64,000 nt of DNA from Streptomyces cyaneogriseus subsp. noncyanogenus (GCF_000931445.1 NZ_CP010849.1:310001-374000); one strand, 5' to 3'; positions 41,037-50,974 are shown, numbered from the stretch's first letter. A program made the numbers and translations. Notes: generated by a model not told the origin, from the sequence alone.

Positions 41037-41930
41037 TCAGCCGCGCGGATCCGGTGGCGGCGTCATCGCCCAGCGAACGGCCCGGACCAGCGCCTGCCCG
41101 GCCGGCCGGACCGCGAGGTCCTCGGCCACCGGGAGGCGGGGCAGGCGGAGCGGTGCGCGCGCCCACGGCGGCAGGGTGGCGACCGCGGTGGCGGCGAGCA
41201 CCGTGTAGAAGGGCCGGGCGGGCAGCGGCAGCGGCGGCTGGAACAGGATGAACCGCGCGGCGGCGCGGGCCTGGGGCGTGGCCCGCAGCTCGGGCCGGTA
41301 GGCGGCCAGTTGCCCGGCCAGCTCCCGGCGGGTGCGCGGCGGGTCGAGCACGCCCAGGGCCGTCGCGACGCGCGCGGTGTCGGCGACGTAGGCGTCGTAG
41401 CCGGCGGCGTCCAGCGGACGGGCCCCGTAGCGTTCGTGGGCGCACAGGAAGCTGTCCGTCTCGGCCAGGTGGACCCACTTCAGCAGGTGCGGGTCGGCCG
41501 CGTGGTACGGGAGGCCCTCGGCCGTCGTGCCGCGTATCCGCTCGTGGACGGCGCGGACGTGGTCGACCGCCCGCTGGGCGTCGCCGGCGGTGCCGTACGT
41601 CGTCACGGCGAGGAAGGTGCTGGTGCGCTGCAGGCGGCCCCAGGGGTCGCCGCGGTAACCGGAGTGCGCGGCGACGGCGGCCATGGCCAGCGGATGCAGC
41701 GACTGGAGCAGCAGCGCGCGTATGCCGCCGACGAACATCGAGGCGTCGCCGTGCACGACGCGGACGGGGCGGTCGGGGCCGAACCACCGGGGTCCTGGCG
41801 TGCCGTGGATGCGGGCGCGGTTGGCCGGGCCCTCCGGTCCGGCGACCCGGCGGAACAGGGCGCTGCCCAGGCGCTCACGGGCCGCCGCCACGGCGGCCGG
41901 TTCCCCGTCCATGCCACAAGTGTGCGTCAT
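41037..41930 (-). CDS. DUF2236 oxygenase (MpaB / latex-clearing-protein-like)
   Basis: A 297-residue protein of the oxygenase MpaB family, helical haem proteins related to rubber oxygenase Lcp. Family marks: FGPDRPVRVVHGDASMFVGGIRALLLQSLHPLAMAAVAAHSGYR near residues 45-90, where the His after LLQSL is a probable haem ligand; TSTFLAVTTYGTAGDAQRAVDHVRAVH; and YHAADPHLLKWVHLAETDSFLCAHERYG. The frame is open to 42056, which would overlap the next gene by 49 bases; ATG 41930 is preferred. Its substrate is unknown. Confidence 0.85.
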   Translation of the reverse strand: MTHTCGMDGEPAAVAAARERLGSALFRRVAGPEGPANRARIHGTPGPRWFGPDRPVRVVHGDASMFVGGIRALLLQSLHPLAMAAVAAHSGYRGDPWGRLQRTSTFLAVTTYGTAGDAQRAVDHVRAVHERIRGTTAEGLPYHAADPHLLKWVHLAETDSFLCAHERYGARPLDAAGYDAYVADTARVATALGVLDPPRTRRELAGQLAAYRPELRATPQARAAARFILFQPPLPLPARPFYTVLAATAVATLPPWARAPLRLPRLPVAEDLAVRPAGQALVRAVRWAMTPPPDPRG

Positions 41931-42007
41931 GCGCGGGCTCACCTGTCCGCCCCCAGGGCCGGGGACGCGGCGGACCGGGCGGGTGGGGGCGCGGCGCGGA
42001 GGCGGGC

Positions 42008-42496
42008 TCACCGGTCCGCCGGTGTCTGCCCGCGCTCGCGGTCCGAGGACGGCCATACGTAGGGCAGGTCGTCGGGGACGCCGGGGAAGAGCTCGGCGTA
42101 GACGGCCGGATCCTTGCGGACCAGCGCCGAGCGGTGGCTGCGGTGGAAGGCGTCGTCACCGAGCCAGGGCGGCAGTTCACCGGCCTCGGCGAGCGCGCTC
42201 TGGTCGCGCACCGGCGTGCCGGGACGCCAGGTCTCCAGCCCGGCGACGAGGGAGGCGGCGCAGCTGTCCTGGTGACCGCGTTCCCGCCAGACCCGGCACA
42301 CCTCCAGGCCGTACCGGACCAGCGCCTCCTCGTATCCGGCCCACATGCGCACCGCGGGGTGCCGGCGCCAGCCGTAGCCCGGCACGATCAGCCCGCGCAG
42401 GACTTGGAGCGCCTCGACCCGCTGCTTGCCGAGCCGCCGGCGGTCCAGGGCGAGCGCCGAGTCCCGGAAGCCGGGATGGGGCAGGAACGTCTGCAT
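42008..42496 (-). CDS. MSMEG_6728-family protein (pyrimidine-dimer glycosylase-like fold)
   Basis: A 162-residue cytosolic protein starting MQTFLPHPGFRDSALALDRRRLGKQRVEALQVL. This N-terminal pattern and GWRRHPAVRMWAGYEEALVRYG are characteristic of the MSMEG_6728 group, related in sequence to T4 endonuclease V / DenV-type pyrimidine-dimer DNA glycosylases. A DNA repair role is therefore possible but unproven. It stands alone between the MpaB-like gene and a small stress-type protein on the same strand. Confidence 0.8.
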   Translation of the reverse strand: MQTFLPHPGFRDSALALDRRRLGKQRVEALQVLRGLIVPGYGWRRHPAVRMWAGYEEALVRYGLEVCRVWRERGHQDSCAASLVAGLETWRPGTPVRDQSALAEAGELPPWLGDDAFHRSHRSALVRKDPAVYAELFPGVPDDLPYVWPSSDRERGQTPADR

Positions 42497-42507
42497 GACC
42501 GTCGTCC

Positions 42508-42825
42508 CTACGCGCCCGGGTCCTTCTTCCGCAGGGCGGACGGCTTGTGGACCGCCCGCTTGCCGGACTTGTCGCTGCGCACCTCGTACTGCGGTGCGTC
42601 GGGGGCGGCGTCCACCGTGCGGCCGGCCGCCTCGGTCCGCCGGGTGATCTCGCGTTCGACCGTGCCCTCGGTGCCGGTGCCATGGCTGTTCCAGGCGACC
42701 TTGTCGCCTTCGGCGTACCGCTCGCCGCCGCCCGGCGTCCCGCCCTCGGCCCGGTCTTTCCCGCTGGCCTTCCCGCCGCCCCGTTTCCTGCCCCCGCCGC
42801 CGTCCTTGCCGCTGTTCCTGGCCAT
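42508..42825 (-). CDS. DUF2945 (HVA1-family) small basic protein
   Basis: A 105-residue protein. The first 35 residues are Gly/Lys/Arg-rich and disordered; then RYAEGDKVAWNSHGTGTEGTVEREIT and YEVRSDKSGKRAVHKPSALRK form the small SH3/Tudor-like barrel of the DUF2945 family. These proteins often appear with stress genes and may bind nucleic acid. ATG 42825 follows GGAGGT; the frame is open to 42873. The stop lies 11 bases before the MSMEG_6728-like gene. Confidence 0.85.
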   Translation of the reverse strand: MARNSGKDGGGGRKRGGGKASGKDRAEGGTPGGGERYAEGDKVAWNSHGTGTEGTVEREITRRTEAAGRTVDAAPDAPQYEVRSDKSGKRAVHKPSALRKKDPGA

Positions 42826-42955
42826 CTCGGGACCTCCTCGCGCAGCGTGCGTGCGGTGCGTGAACGACGTCATCGTCCTCGTGCGAGTCTGGTGGCGGTC
42901 CCGCGCCGCGGCAACCGGTGCGCGGTGCCGCCGCGCGTCCGGGCCGGGCCGGGGG

Positions 42956-43993
42956 TCAGCCGGGGTGCCGGCCGAGGTCGCGCAGGTGCCGGCGCCGTTC
43001 GGCGTAGGCGAGGTCGTCGCGCCAGAGCCGGGCGGCGGCGGTGCGCATCAGGGGGCGCAGCGCCGGGGCCAGCCGGCGGGCGAGGGCGAAGCCGGGGCGG
43101 GCGGAGGTGGCGAGGACCGCTTCGACGACGGCCGTGCGGGGTGTGCCGCCGCCGTCCGGGTCCAGGGGCGTGGCGTGGGTCTCGACGACGGACCCCGTTC
43201 CCTCTCCGTCGGTGATGCGCATGACCACGGTGCGGGGTTCCGGCGCGGTGAACTCCGCGCGCACGGGGACGACGAGCCGGCGGGTGAGCCGGAAGGACAC
43301 GTCGACGACGAACCGGTCGTCCGCGTCGCCGGTACCCGGCTCGCCGGCCCCGGGCTCCCGCACCACGGTGAGGTCGGCGAAGGAGTGCGGGTGGAACCAC
43401 GCGCCGTGCCACGGGTCGAGGCGGTTGGCGACCACGTCCTCCGGTGCGCACCGGCCCACGCCCTCCCAGACGGAGACGAGAGCGGCCGGCAGCGGGGGCC
43501 GGGGGCTCAGCACCGGGGCGGGCGTGGGCCGTTCCCGGCCGACGGCGTCCAGCCGGACCCATACGAGCACGCCGTCGTCGTGGACCGGCAGGGGTTCCCA
43601 CCCGGCGAACGCGGTCCCGTCCAGGGCCAGTCCGTGCCAGTGGCAGACGAGGGTCCCGCAGCGCACCGGGCCGGCGGCCAGCGGAGCTCCGAGGTGGGGG
43701 CAGGCGCCCGGACCGCCCACCAGGCGTCCGCGCGCGTCCCGCCAGACGACCACTTCCACGCCCGCGACGGTCCGGCCCAGCGGGCGGTCCGGCCGTACGC
43801 CGGTGGTGGCGCCGACGACGTACCAGTTGCCCGAGGGACGGGCCAGCGCCCGTTTCAGGGCGCCGGTGATGACGGCGGGCCGTGCCTGCCGCCAGGTCGG
43901 GTCCTGACGCTCCCAGGGGACGGGCCGCCGGCGCAGCCGCAGCGGGGAGAGACCCGCGCGCGGTCCGGGGCGGGCGCTCTTCCCGGCTGTCAT
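42956..43993 (-). CDS. Rieske [2Fe-2S] protein of the carotenoid cluster (DUF5914-like)
   Basis: A 345-residue protein. The Rieske centre is complete: [27 protein letters not shown], with Cys-x-His and Cys-x-x-His ligands near residues 110-130. The C-terminal half ([28 protein letters not shown] and onward) resembles the DUF5914/START-like part seen in Streptomyces crt clusters. It probably hydroxylates or otherwise oxidises a carotenoid ring, or delivers electrons to CrtU. ATG 43993 overlaps the crtB stop (ATGA). The exact reaction is unknown. Confidence 0.8.
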   Translation of the reverse strand: MTAGKSARPGPRAGLSPLRLRRRPVPWERQDPTWRQARPAVITGALKRALARPSGNWYVVGATTGVRPDRPLGRTVAGVEVVVWRDARGRLVGGPGACPHLGAPLAAGPVRCGTLVCHWHGLALDGTAFAGWEPLPVHDDGVLVWVRLDAVGRERPTPAPVLSPRPPLPAALVSVWEGVGRCAPEDVVANRLDPWHGAWFHPHSFADLTVVREPGAGEPGTGDADDRFVVDVSFRLTRRLVVPVRAEFTAPEPRTVVMRITDGEGTGSVVETHATPLDPDGGGTPRTAVVEAVLATSARPGFALARRLAPALRPLMRTAAARLWRDDLAYAERRRHLRDLGRHPG

Positions 43994-45009
43994 CCGGCGG
44001 CCTCCCTCGTCTCGTCGGGTCGGGGCACCGGCCCGTCCGCCGGGGCGGTGGTGGTGGCGGGGACCGGGGGGTGCCCGGCCCGCAGCCGGGCGGCCAGGAC
44101 CCGGGCGAGCCCGCCCGCCGCGACGGCGGCGCGGCGGCGGGCGGGCACCACCGCGCGCCGGTGCAGCACCGCGTACCCGCCCTCGGCGATGGCGTCGAGG
44201 ATGTTCCGGTAGAGGACGTACGCGGCGTGGATGCACGGCCGCGCCACCGGGTCCAGCATCGCCAGGCCGGGCGCGGCCTCGCGGTAGACCTCCCGGGTCA
44301 GGTTCTCGGCGGCTTTCAGGGCGGCGGTGATCCGCGGATCGTGGGCGCCGGTGCGGCGGCTCCACCGCAGCAGGTCCCGGTCGACGCCGTGCGCGGCCAG
44401 CAGGTCCGCCGGGAGGTAGACACGGCCCCGGTCCAGGTCCTCGCCGACGTCCCGCAGGAAGTTGGTGAGCTGGAACGCGATCCCCAGGGCCGCGGCGTGC
44501 GGCGCCGCCTCGGCGCGCGGGGTGACGGTGCCGAGCACGGGCAGCATCTGCAGGCCGATCACGGCGGCGGAGCCGTGCATGTAGGCGCGCAGGTCGTCGT
44601 AGGTCGCGTACGAGGTGACCGTCAGGTCGCTGCGCATCGACGCCATGAAGTCGGTGAAGTGTGCCGGGTCGATGGCGTAGCGGGCGGCGGTGTCGGCCAC
44701 GGCCCGCACCACTGGCTCGGTCGCGGGGGCGGCGCCCGTCAGTGCCTGCCGCAGCCGCTCCTCCAGCCGCGCCAGGGCCGCGGCGCGTTCGGCGCGGCCG
44801 GCCGTGGTGCCGAGGTCGTCGACGATGTCGTCGGCGAAGCGGGCGAAGCCGTACAGCGCGTGCACGGCGGGCCGGCGTCCGGCGGGCAGCAGCCGGGTGG
44901 CGAGGAAGTAGGTGCGTCCGTGGCGGGCGTTGAGCCGGCGGCATCGGGCGTAGGCGGCGCGCAGCGCGGGGTCGGTGATGCCGGCGGCGTCGAGTTCGCG
45001 CTGGGTCAT
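43990..45009 (-). CDS. crtB: Phytoene synthase
   Basis: A 339-residue trans-isoprenyl diphosphate synthase (head-to-head type) that condenses two GGPP into phytoene. Both Asp-rich sites are present: [11 protein letters not shown] near residue 60 and [20 protein letters not shown] near 170. [22 protein letters not shown] is the usual start of the fold. A Pro/Ala-rich tail of about 40 residues extends past the normal end. ATG 45009 overlaps the crtI stop (ATGA) and its own stop overlaps the Rieske gene, so the three are translationally coupled. Confidence 0.93.
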   Translation of the reverse strand: MTQRELDAAGITDPALRAAYARCRRLNARHGRTYFLATRLLPAGRRPAVHALYGFARFADDIVDDLGTTAGRAERAAALARLEERLRQALTGAAPATEPVVRAVADTAARYAIDPAHFTDFMASMRSDLTVTSYATYDDLRAYMHGSAAVIGLQMLPVLGTVTPRAEAAPHAAALGIAFQLTNFLRDVGEDLDRGRVYLPADLLAAHGVDRDLLRWSRRTGAHDPRITAALKAAENLTREVYREAAPGLAMLDPVARPCIHAAYVLYRNILDAIAEGGYAVLHRRAVVPARRRAAVAAGGLARVLAARLRAGHPPVPATTTAPADGPVPRPDETREAAG

Positions 45010-46526
45010 CGGCGTGCGGCCTCCACGGGGCGGGGCGTGCGGGCCGGCGGCCCGGTGACGCGGGCGGCGGCGAGCTTGCCGGAGATCAGCACGGTGGGGA
45101 TGCCGACGCCCGGTGTGGTGCCGCAGCCGGCGAGGACCGCGTTGCGCAGGCCGCGTACCAGGTTGCGGGGGCGGAAGGGACCGGTCTGGGTGAAGGTGTG
45201 GGCCACCGAGAAGGGCGTTCCCGCGGCGTGTCCGTGCGCGGTCCAGTCGGCGGGTGTCACCAGGCACTCCTCCTCGATGGCGGCGGCGATACCGGACAGG
45301 CCCCGGCGGTCGAGCGTGGCGAGGAGGCGGTCGCGGTAGCGGGGGGCGAGGGCGTGCCACGCCTCCGGGCCGGGCCCGATGTCGGTGTTGGGGCAGGGGG
45401 CCAGGACGTAGTGCAGGTGCCGTCCTTCGGGGGCGAGGCCGGGGTCCGCGGCCGTGGGGCGGGTGATGAGCAGGGACGGGTCGGTCATCAGGGTGCCGCT
45501 CCGGGTCAGCTCGTCGAACGTGCGCTGCCAGGCGGCGCCGAAGGAGAGTGTGTGGTGGGCGAGATGGGGCCAGGTGCGGGTGGTGCCGGCGTGCAGCACG
45601 ACCGCCGAGGGCGCGTGCCGCAGCGGGAGCGGGCGGCGCGGCCGGCGGCCCAGCAGCCGGTGCGCCACGGGCAGGTCGGGGGTGAGGACGACGGCGTCGC
45701 AGGGGATGCGGTCGTGGGCGGTGACGACGGCCGTGATGCGGTCCGCGGACCGCTCCAGGTGGGTGACCTCCTCGCCGAAGCGCAGGTCGGCCCCCGCGTC
45801 GGCGGCAGCGGCGGCCATGGCGCGCGGCAGGGCGTGCATGCCGCCGCGCGGGAAGTACACGCCCGCGACGGTGTCCATGTACGCGATGACGGCGTAGGCG
45901 GCCAGCGCCCGGGCCGGTGCCACACCGGCGTACAGGGCCTGGAAGGAGAACACCCGCTTCAGGCGCTCGTCGGTCAGGAACCGCCCGATGCGCGCGTCGA
46001 GCCGGCCGAAGCCGCCGAGCGCGGCGAGCCGGGCCAGGTCGGGGGTGAGCAGGTCCAGCGGCGAGTCGAAGTCGGCGTCGATGAAGCGGCGCATCTGCAC
46101 GGCGTACAGCCGGGTCAGCCAGGTGCGCAGCCGGCGGTATCCGGCGGCCTCGCGAGGACCGGCGAACCGCTCGACCTCCGCTTCCATGGCGGTGGCGTCG
46201 GTGTGCACGTCGAGGGTGCTGCCGTCGGCGAAGCAGGCCCGGTAGGCGGGGTGCAGCGGCAGCAGCTCGACGCGGTCCCGCAGCCGCTCGCCGACGGCCG
46301 CGAACGCCTCGTCGGCCACCTGGGGCATGGTCAGCACGGTGGGGCCCGTGTCGAGGAGGTATCCGCCGAGCTCACGGCGCCCGGCCCGGCCGCCCGGCAG
46401 CCGGTCCCGCTCCACGACCGTCACCCGCCGCCCGGCGCCCAGCAGGTGCAAGGCGGCCGACAGCCCGGCGAGCCCCGCCCCGACGACCACAACGTGGTCG
46501 GTGCGGCCGGGCATGGTCCGGGTCAT
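45006..46526 (-). CDS. crtI: Phytoene desaturase (CrtI type)
   Basis: A 506-residue FAD enzyme converting phytoene to lycopene. The N-terminal dinucleotide fold is [37 protein letters not shown]. Later CrtI marks are [32 protein letters not shown] and the C-terminal [33 protein letters not shown]. The start is ATG 46526 behind GGGCCGGAG. First gene of the minus-strand crt operon, divergent from crtY across a 790-base repeat-rich region. Confidence 0.93.
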   Translation of the reverse strand: MTRTMPGRTDHVVVVGAGLAGLSAALHLLGAGRRVTVVERDRLPGGRAGRRELGGYLLDTGPTVLTMPQVADEAFAAVGERLRDRVELLPLHPAYRACFADGSTLDVHTDATAMEAEVERFAGPREAAGYRRLRTWLTRLYAVQMRRFIDADFDSPLDLLTPDLARLAALGGFGRLDARIGRFLTDERLKRVFSFQALYAGVAPARALAAYAVIAYMDTVAGVYFPRGGMHALPRAMAAAAADAGADLRFGEEVTHLERSADRITAVVTAHDRIPCDAVVLTPDLPVAHRLLGRRPRRPLPLRHAPSAVVLHAGTTRTWPHLAHHTLSFGAAWQRTFDELTRSGTLMTDPSLLITRPTAADPGLAPEGRHLHYVLAPCPNTDIGPGPEAWHALAPRYRDRLLATLDRRGLSGIAAAIEEECLVTPADWTAHGHAAGTPFSVAHTFTQTGPFRPRNLVRGLRNAVLAGCGTTPGVGIPTVLISGKLAAARVTGPPARTPRPVEAARR

Positions 46527-46673
46527 CTCCGGCCCTTTCCCGCGGCCCGGGCGGGGCCGTTCCGGCGCGGCCGGGTCCGAGCGGCGGCGTGCGCGGCGGC
46601 GCCCGGTGGGCGCCCCCGGCCGCGGCAGGCGCCGTCGGCTCCGCTGGGTCGCATCCCGGTTCCTCTCGTAGGT

Positions 46674-46722
46674 CATCGGTGGTCGGTCGTCGGTGGTCGG
46701 TGGTCGGTGGCCGGTCGTCGGT
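46674..46722. repeat. Seven-unit heptamer repeat (GGTCGGT type) upstream of crtI
   Basis: Seven consecutive 7-base units run from 46674 to 46722: CATCGGT, GGTCGGT, CGTCGGT, GGTCGGT, GGTCGGT, GGCCGGT, CGTCGGT. The tract lies about 150 bases before the crtI start. It may be a slippage-prone microsatellite or an array of regulator half-sites. Confidence 0.85.
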
Positions 46723-47050
46723 TCGGGCCGCGGGGGTCCGGTCGGGGCATGCGGGCGGCCGGGGGTGCCGGAGGCGTCCGCGTAGGCGGCGTGCCGCTCA
46801 CGGCACCCGGTCGGGGGGCACGGCACGCCTCCCGCACCGTGTCGAGGGGCGGCCCCGGCGGCGTCGCCGCGCGGCACGGCCTCATGCCTTCCCCGGCCGA
46901 GTCCGGCCCGAAGCCGCCGTCGCCCGTTCTGCGCGTCGGCCACCCGTCCGGCGGGCACCCGGCCCGGTCGCCTCCCGCGCGCCGTACGTCCGGGAGCCGG
47001 CCGCGAGGGGAATACTCGGCCGACGCCTCTCCCGGATGCGGGACGGGTTC

Positions 47051-47136
47051 CCGGCCGGGATACGGCTGAGATCCGGACGGGTCCGGACGGCATCCGGCCG
47101 GGATACGGCTGAGATCCGGACGGGTCCGGACAGCAT
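47051..47136. repeat. 43-bp direct repeat, two copies, in the crtI-crtY promoter region
   Basis: Copies at 47051-47093 and 47094-47136 differ at one base (a G-to-A change near the end). Each contains GATACGGCTGAGATCCGGAC; a degenerate third part with more CCGG(A/T)(T/C) motifs follows to about 47170. The repeats lie 180-265 bases before crtY. Confidence 0.9.
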
Positions 47137-47315
47137 CCGGGTGGTCCGGCCGGCATCCGGATGGTCCGGGCCCCCCTCGCACCGGACCGGAAAACACGGG
47201 TCCGGTGGGACCGCCGGGCGACCGGCCGCGGGGCTCCGGGTCCCGAGGAGTGCCGGAAGGACCCGGAGCGGGACACGGGGCGCCGGAGGAGACCGGAAGA
47301 GAGAGGAGAACGGCC

Positions 47316-48554
47316 GTGCTGGAGACGGGCGCCGGGCGGCGGGCGGATGCCGTCCTGGAGGCCGACATCGTCATCGTCGGGGCCGGGGCGGCGGGCCTGT
47401 CGCTGGCGCACCGGCTGCCGACCGCCGCGCCGGCGCACGGTGCGGCGCCCTCGGTCGTCCTGGTCGAGCCGCCCGCCGGTCCGCTGCGGGCGCCGCGCCG
47501 CACCTGGTGTTTCTGGGAGACGGGGGCGGGCCGCTTCGACCCGGCGGTGACGGCGTCGTGGGAGTGGCTGCGGGTCCGGGACCGGCACGGAGCCGCCGTC
47601 CGGCGGCACATCGCGCCGGTGCGCTACAAGATGATCCGCTCGGACGACTTCGAGGCCCTGGTCACCGGCGACCTGGGCACGGCGCCCGGGGTGCGCCGTG
47701 TGGAGGCCGCCGTCGACACGGTGGCCGCCTTGCCCGACGGGACGGCCGAGGTCCGGGGCACGGACGCGGCGGGCGTCCCGGTCCGGCTGCGCGGCCGGTG
47801 GGTCTTCGACTCCCGCCCGCCGCCCAGCCCGCCCGCCGCCCGCACCCGTCTGCTCCAGCACTTCCGGGGCTGGTTCGTGCGCACCTCCCGGCCGGTGTTC
47901 GACCCGGACGTGGTCGACCTGATGGACTTCCGCACCCCGCAGCCCGCCCGCGGGCTGTCCTTCGGGTACGTCCTGCCCACCGGCCGCCGTACCGCCCTGG
48001 TCGAGTACACCGAGTTCGGTCCCGCCCCGCTCCCGGCCGATGCCTACGACGCCGCCCTGGAGCACTACACACGGCGCGTCCTCGGGATCGGCGACGCGCG
48101 GGTGCTGTCGACGGAGCAAGGGGTGATCCCGATGACCGACGCCGTCTTCCCCCGGCGGATCGCCCGCTCCGTCTTCCCGATCGGTGCCGCGGGCGGGGCG
48201 ACGCGCGCCGCCACCGGTTACACCTTCTCCGCCGTGCAGCGGCAGTCGGACGCCGTCGCGCGGGCGGTCCGCGCGGGCCGGGCGCCCGTACCGCCGCCAC
48301 CGCATCCGGCGCGTGCCCGGATGATGGACGCCGTGCTGCTGCGCGCGCTGGACACGGGCCGGATCGACGGCCCCGACTTCTTCTTCCGGCTCTTCGCACG
48401 CGTACCCGTACGGCTTCTGCTGCGCTTCCTCGACGGTGACACCCGGCTGTACGAGGATCTCGCGGTCGGCGTACGCACCCCCGTCCTGCCGATGCTGCGG
48501 ACGGCGGCCGAGGTGCCCTGGCTGCCCCGCCGCGTCCGGCCTCCCGCCCCATGA
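47316..48554 (+). CDS. crtY: Lycopene beta-cyclase (CrtY type)
   Basis: A 412-residue flavoprotein that cyclises lycopene to beta-carotene. The dinucleotide motif is IVIVGAGAAGLSLAHRLP; RTWCFWETG, YKMIRSDDFEALV, FGYVLPTGRRTALVEYTEF and PIGAAGGATRAATGYTFSAVQRQSDAVARAV are characteristic CrtY blocks, including the FLEET-like VEYTEF. The frame is open further upstream, but GTG 47316 sits behind AGAGAGGAGAA. It heads the plus-strand crt operon (crtY, methyltransferase, crtU). Confidence 0.92.
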   Translation: MLETGAGRRADAVLEADIVIVGAGAAGLSLAHRLPTAAPAHGAAPSVVLVEPPAGPLRAPRRTWCFWETGAGRFDPAVTASWEWLRVRDRHGAAVRRHIAPVRYKMIRSDDFEALVTGDLGTAPGVRRVEAAVDTVAALPDGTAEVRGTDAAGVPVRLRGRWVFDSRPPPSPPAARTRLLQHFRGWFVRTSRPVFDPDVVDLMDFRTPQPARGLSFGYVLPTGRRTALVEYTEFGPAPLPADAYDAALEHYTRRVLGIGDARVLSTEQGVIPMTDAVFPRRIARSVFPIGAAGGATRAATGYTFSAVQRQSDAVARAVRAGRAPVPPPPHPARARMMDAVLLRALDTGRIDGPDFFFRLFARVPVRLLLRFLDGDTRLYEDLAVGVRTPVLPMLRTAAEVPWLPRRVRPPAP

Positions 48555-48618
48555 CCGGCGGCGCCCGGCTCCCCCGTCGCCGCCGCTCCCGGCGCCCCAC
48601 CCCGTTCAGGAGTCACCG

Positions 48619-49350
48619 ATGACCTTGCTGCGTGACGCGGCGCTGGCCGACGCGTTCGACCGCGGCGCCGGCGCCTACGACCGTCTGGTCGCGCTCAATC
48701 CGGGCTACCACGGCCAGTTGCGCCGCTCCGCCCGCCGGCTGGGGCTGCCGGACGGCGGCAGCGGGTGCCGGGTGCTGGACCTGGGCTGCGGCACCGGCGC
48801 GTCCACGGCGGCGCTGGCCACGACGCTCCCCGGCGCGGACATCGTCGGGGTCGACGCCTCGGCGGGCATGCTGCGCCGGGCGCGGGCCAAGCCGTGGCCG
48901 GACCGGGTGCGCTTCGTGCACGCCCCGGCGGAGGAACTGAGCCGCGCGGGGGTGTCGGGCCCGTTCGACGCCGTCTTCGCCGCCTATCTCTTCCGCAACC
49001 TCGCCGACCCGGACCCGGTCCTGCGGACGGTACGCGGGCTGCTGGCGCCGGGCGGCCGCCTCGCGGTGCACGAGTACGCGCTCAGCGGCCGGCGGGCCGA
49101 CCGCCTGGTGTGGTCCGCGGTCTGCCGGGGTGTCATCCGGCCGCTCGGCACGGCCGCCGGCGACCGGGCTCTCTACCGTCATCTGGGGCGCAGTGTCGCC
49201 GCCTTCGACACGGCGCCGGCCTTCGCCGCCCGGCTGGGCCGGGCCGGGTTCGACCGCGTCCGCGTCCTGCCGCTGCCCGGCTGGCAGACGGGCATCACCC
49301 ACACGTTCCTGGCCCGCCGCCCGCCCGAGCGCCCGGGCGGTGCCCGGTGA
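48619..49350 (+). CDS. crtT: Class I SAM methyltransferase of the carotenoid cluster (CrtT-like)
   Basis: A 243-residue UbiE-like methyltransferase. SAM motif I is CRVLDLGCGTGASTAAL (from about residue 50), followed by DIVGVDASAGMLRRARAK (motif II) and FDAVFAAYLFRNLADPD. The same gene occupies this position between crtU and crtY in Streptomyces isorenieratene clusters, where its exact role is unsettled because CrtU itself moves the methyl group. ATG 48619 follows CAGGAG; the stop overlaps the crtU start (GTGA). Confidence 0.85.
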   Translation: MTLLRDAALADAFDRGAGAYDRLVALNPGYHGQLRRSARRLGLPDGGSGCRVLDLGCGTGASTAALATTLPGADIVGVDASAGMLRRARAKPWPDRVRFVHAPAEELSRAGVSGPFDAVFAAYLFRNLADPDPVLRTVRGLLAPGGRLAVHEYALSGRRADRLVWSAVCRGVIRPLGTAAGDRALYRHLGRSVAAFDTAPAFAARLGRAGFDRVRVLPLPGWQTGITHTFLARRPPERPGGAR

Positions 49351-50945
49351 GCGGGCGCGGCGGCGCCCGGCCTCCGGGCAGGGACCGGCGCGCGCGGCTC
49401 CTCCCGCCCCGGCCGGGACGGGAGCGGATCGCCGGCGGGCCGCCGTCCGTGGCGGTGGTCGGCGGCGGCATCGCCGGGCTGGCGGCGGCCACCGTGCTCG
49501 CCGAGCGGGGCGTACGCGTGGTACTGCACGAGCGCGAGGCGCAGCTCGGCGGACGGGTTGCCGGCCGGCCGGTCACTCTCGCCGACGGCACGCGGGCGAC
49601 GATGAGCCGCGGTTTCCACGCCTTCTTCCGCCAGTACTACAACCTGCGGAGTCTGCTGCGCCGGGCCGATCCCGCGCTGGAGATGCTGACAGGGCTGCCC
49701 GACTACCCGCTCCGGCACAGCAGCGGCCTGTGCGACGGCTTCCGCCGCGTTCCGCGCACTCCCCCGTGGAACGCCCTCGGTTTCGTCGCGCTGAGCCCCG
49801 CCTTCGGGCCTCGGGACCTGCTGTCCCTGCGCCCCTCGGCGGCGCTGCCCCTGCTCGACGTCCGCACCCGCCGCGTCCACGACCGGCTCGACCACGTCAG
49901 CGCGCACGACTTCCTCGACTCCCTGCGCTTCCCCGCCGCCGCACGGCACCTGGCGTTCGAGGTGTTCTCCCGCAGTTTCTTCGCCGACCCCCGTGAGCTG
50001 TCCGCCGCGGAGATGGCGCTGATGTTCCACATCTACTTCCTCGGCTCCAGCGAAGGGCTGCTGTTCGACGTTCCGCGCGAGCCGTATCCGCAGGCGCTGT
50101 GGGATCCGCTCGCGCGCCATCTGGCCGGGCGCGGGGTGACGGTGCGGACCGCCGCCCCCGTGGAGGCCGTCCGTCCGCGCTCCGACGGCGGCCACGACGT
50201 GGTCGACGCCTCCGGTGCGCGCCGCTACGACGCCGTCGTCCTCGCCCTGGACGTCGACGGCCTGAGGGCGCTGGTGGACCGCTCGCCGGGGCTCGGCGAC
50301 GCCGGGTGGCGGGCCCGGGTGGCGCGGCTGCGCACCGCTCCCCCGTTCCTGGTGTCCCGGCTGTGGCTGGACCGGCCGGTCGCCCCCGGCCGCCCGGGTT
50401 TCCTCGGCACCAGCGGCTACGGCCCGCTGGACAACGTCAGCGTGGTCTCCCACTGGGAGGGCGAGGCGGCGCGCTGGGCCGCGCGCTCGGGCGGGTCGGT
50501 CGTCGAACTGCACGGCTACGCGCTGTCCCCCGCCACCGCCCGGGACGCGGCGGCCGGGGAGCTCACCGAGCAGTTGCACCGCGTGTATCCGGAGACCTGT
50601 GACGCCCGCGTCGTCGACGTCCGCCACGAGTACCGGGCGGACTGCCCGCTGTTCCCGGTGGGCGGCTACCGGGACCGGCCCACCGTCCGGACGCCGGACC
50701 CGGCCGTCGTCGTCGCCGGTGATCTGGTGCGCACCGATCTGCCGGTGGCGTTGATGGAGCGGGCCGCCACCTCCGGGTTCCTGGCCGCCAACGTGCTGCT
50801 GGAGCGGTGGGGCGTGCGGGGTGAGGCGCTGTGGACGGTCCCCGACCGCGGCCGCTCGGCGCTGCTGCGCGCCCTCGCCCGCCAGGGGGCGGCCGTGGAC
50901 GGGAGCACGACGGCGGGGAAGGGGAGGAGAAGATCGCGTGCCTGA
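49347..50945 (+). CDS. crtU: Carotene desaturase/methyltransferase (isorenieratene synthase, CrtU)
   Basis: A 532-residue FAD protein that turns beta-rings into aromatic phi-rings by desaturation and methyl migration, giving isorenieratene. A basic 35-residue lead-in precedes the FAD fold SVAVVGGGIAGLAAATVLAERGVRVVLHE; CrtU marks include TMSRGFHAFFRQYYNLRSLLRRADP, LPDYPL, SAAEMALMFHIYFLGSSEGLLFDVP and the C-terminal VAGDLVRTDLPVALMERAATSGFLAAN. The start is GTG 49347, overlapping the methyltransferase stop. A hairpin follows. Confidence 0.9.
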   Translation: MSGRGGARPPGRDRRARLLPPRPGRERIAGGPPSVAVVGGGIAGLAAATVLAERGVRVVLHEREAQLGGRVAGRPVTLADGTRATMSRGFHAFFRQYYNLRSLLRRADPALEMLTGLPDYPLRHSSGLCDGFRRVPRTPPWNALGFVALSPAFGPRDLLSLRPSAALPLLDVRTRRVHDRLDHVSAHDFLDSLRFPAAARHLAFEVFSRSFFADPRELSAAEMALMFHIYFLGSSEGLLFDVPREPYPQALWDPLARHLAGRGVTVRTAAPVEAVRPRSDGGHDVVDASGARRYDAVVLALDVDGLRALVDRSPGLGDAGWRARVARLRTAPPFLVSRLWLDRPVAPGRPGFLGTSGYGPLDNVSVVSHWEGEAARWAARSGGSVVELHGYALSPATARDAAAGELTEQLHRVYPETCDARVVDVRHEYRADCPLFPVGGYRDRPTVRTPDPAVVVAGDLVRTDLPVALMERAATSGFLAANVLLERWGVRGEALWTVPDRGRSALLRALARQGAAVDGSTTAGKGRRRSRA

Positions 50946-50974
50946 CGCCCGCGGCGGTCCCCCGGTCGCGGGCG
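50946..50974. terminator. Hairpin between convergent crtU and SDR genes
   Basis: CGCCCGCG (50946-50953) pairs with CGCGGGCG (50967-50974) around 13 bases, starting right after the crtU stop. Likely a shared terminator. Confidence 0.55.

Noticed and set aside
42956..44944. Long minus-strand frame extending upstream of the Rieske gene
   Set aside because: The part before ATG 43993 is a shadow of crtB; the ATGA overlap and the Rieske domain fix the real start.
46674..47170. CRISPR array upstream of crtY
   Set aside because: The units are directly adjacent with no unique spacers and no cas genes nearby.
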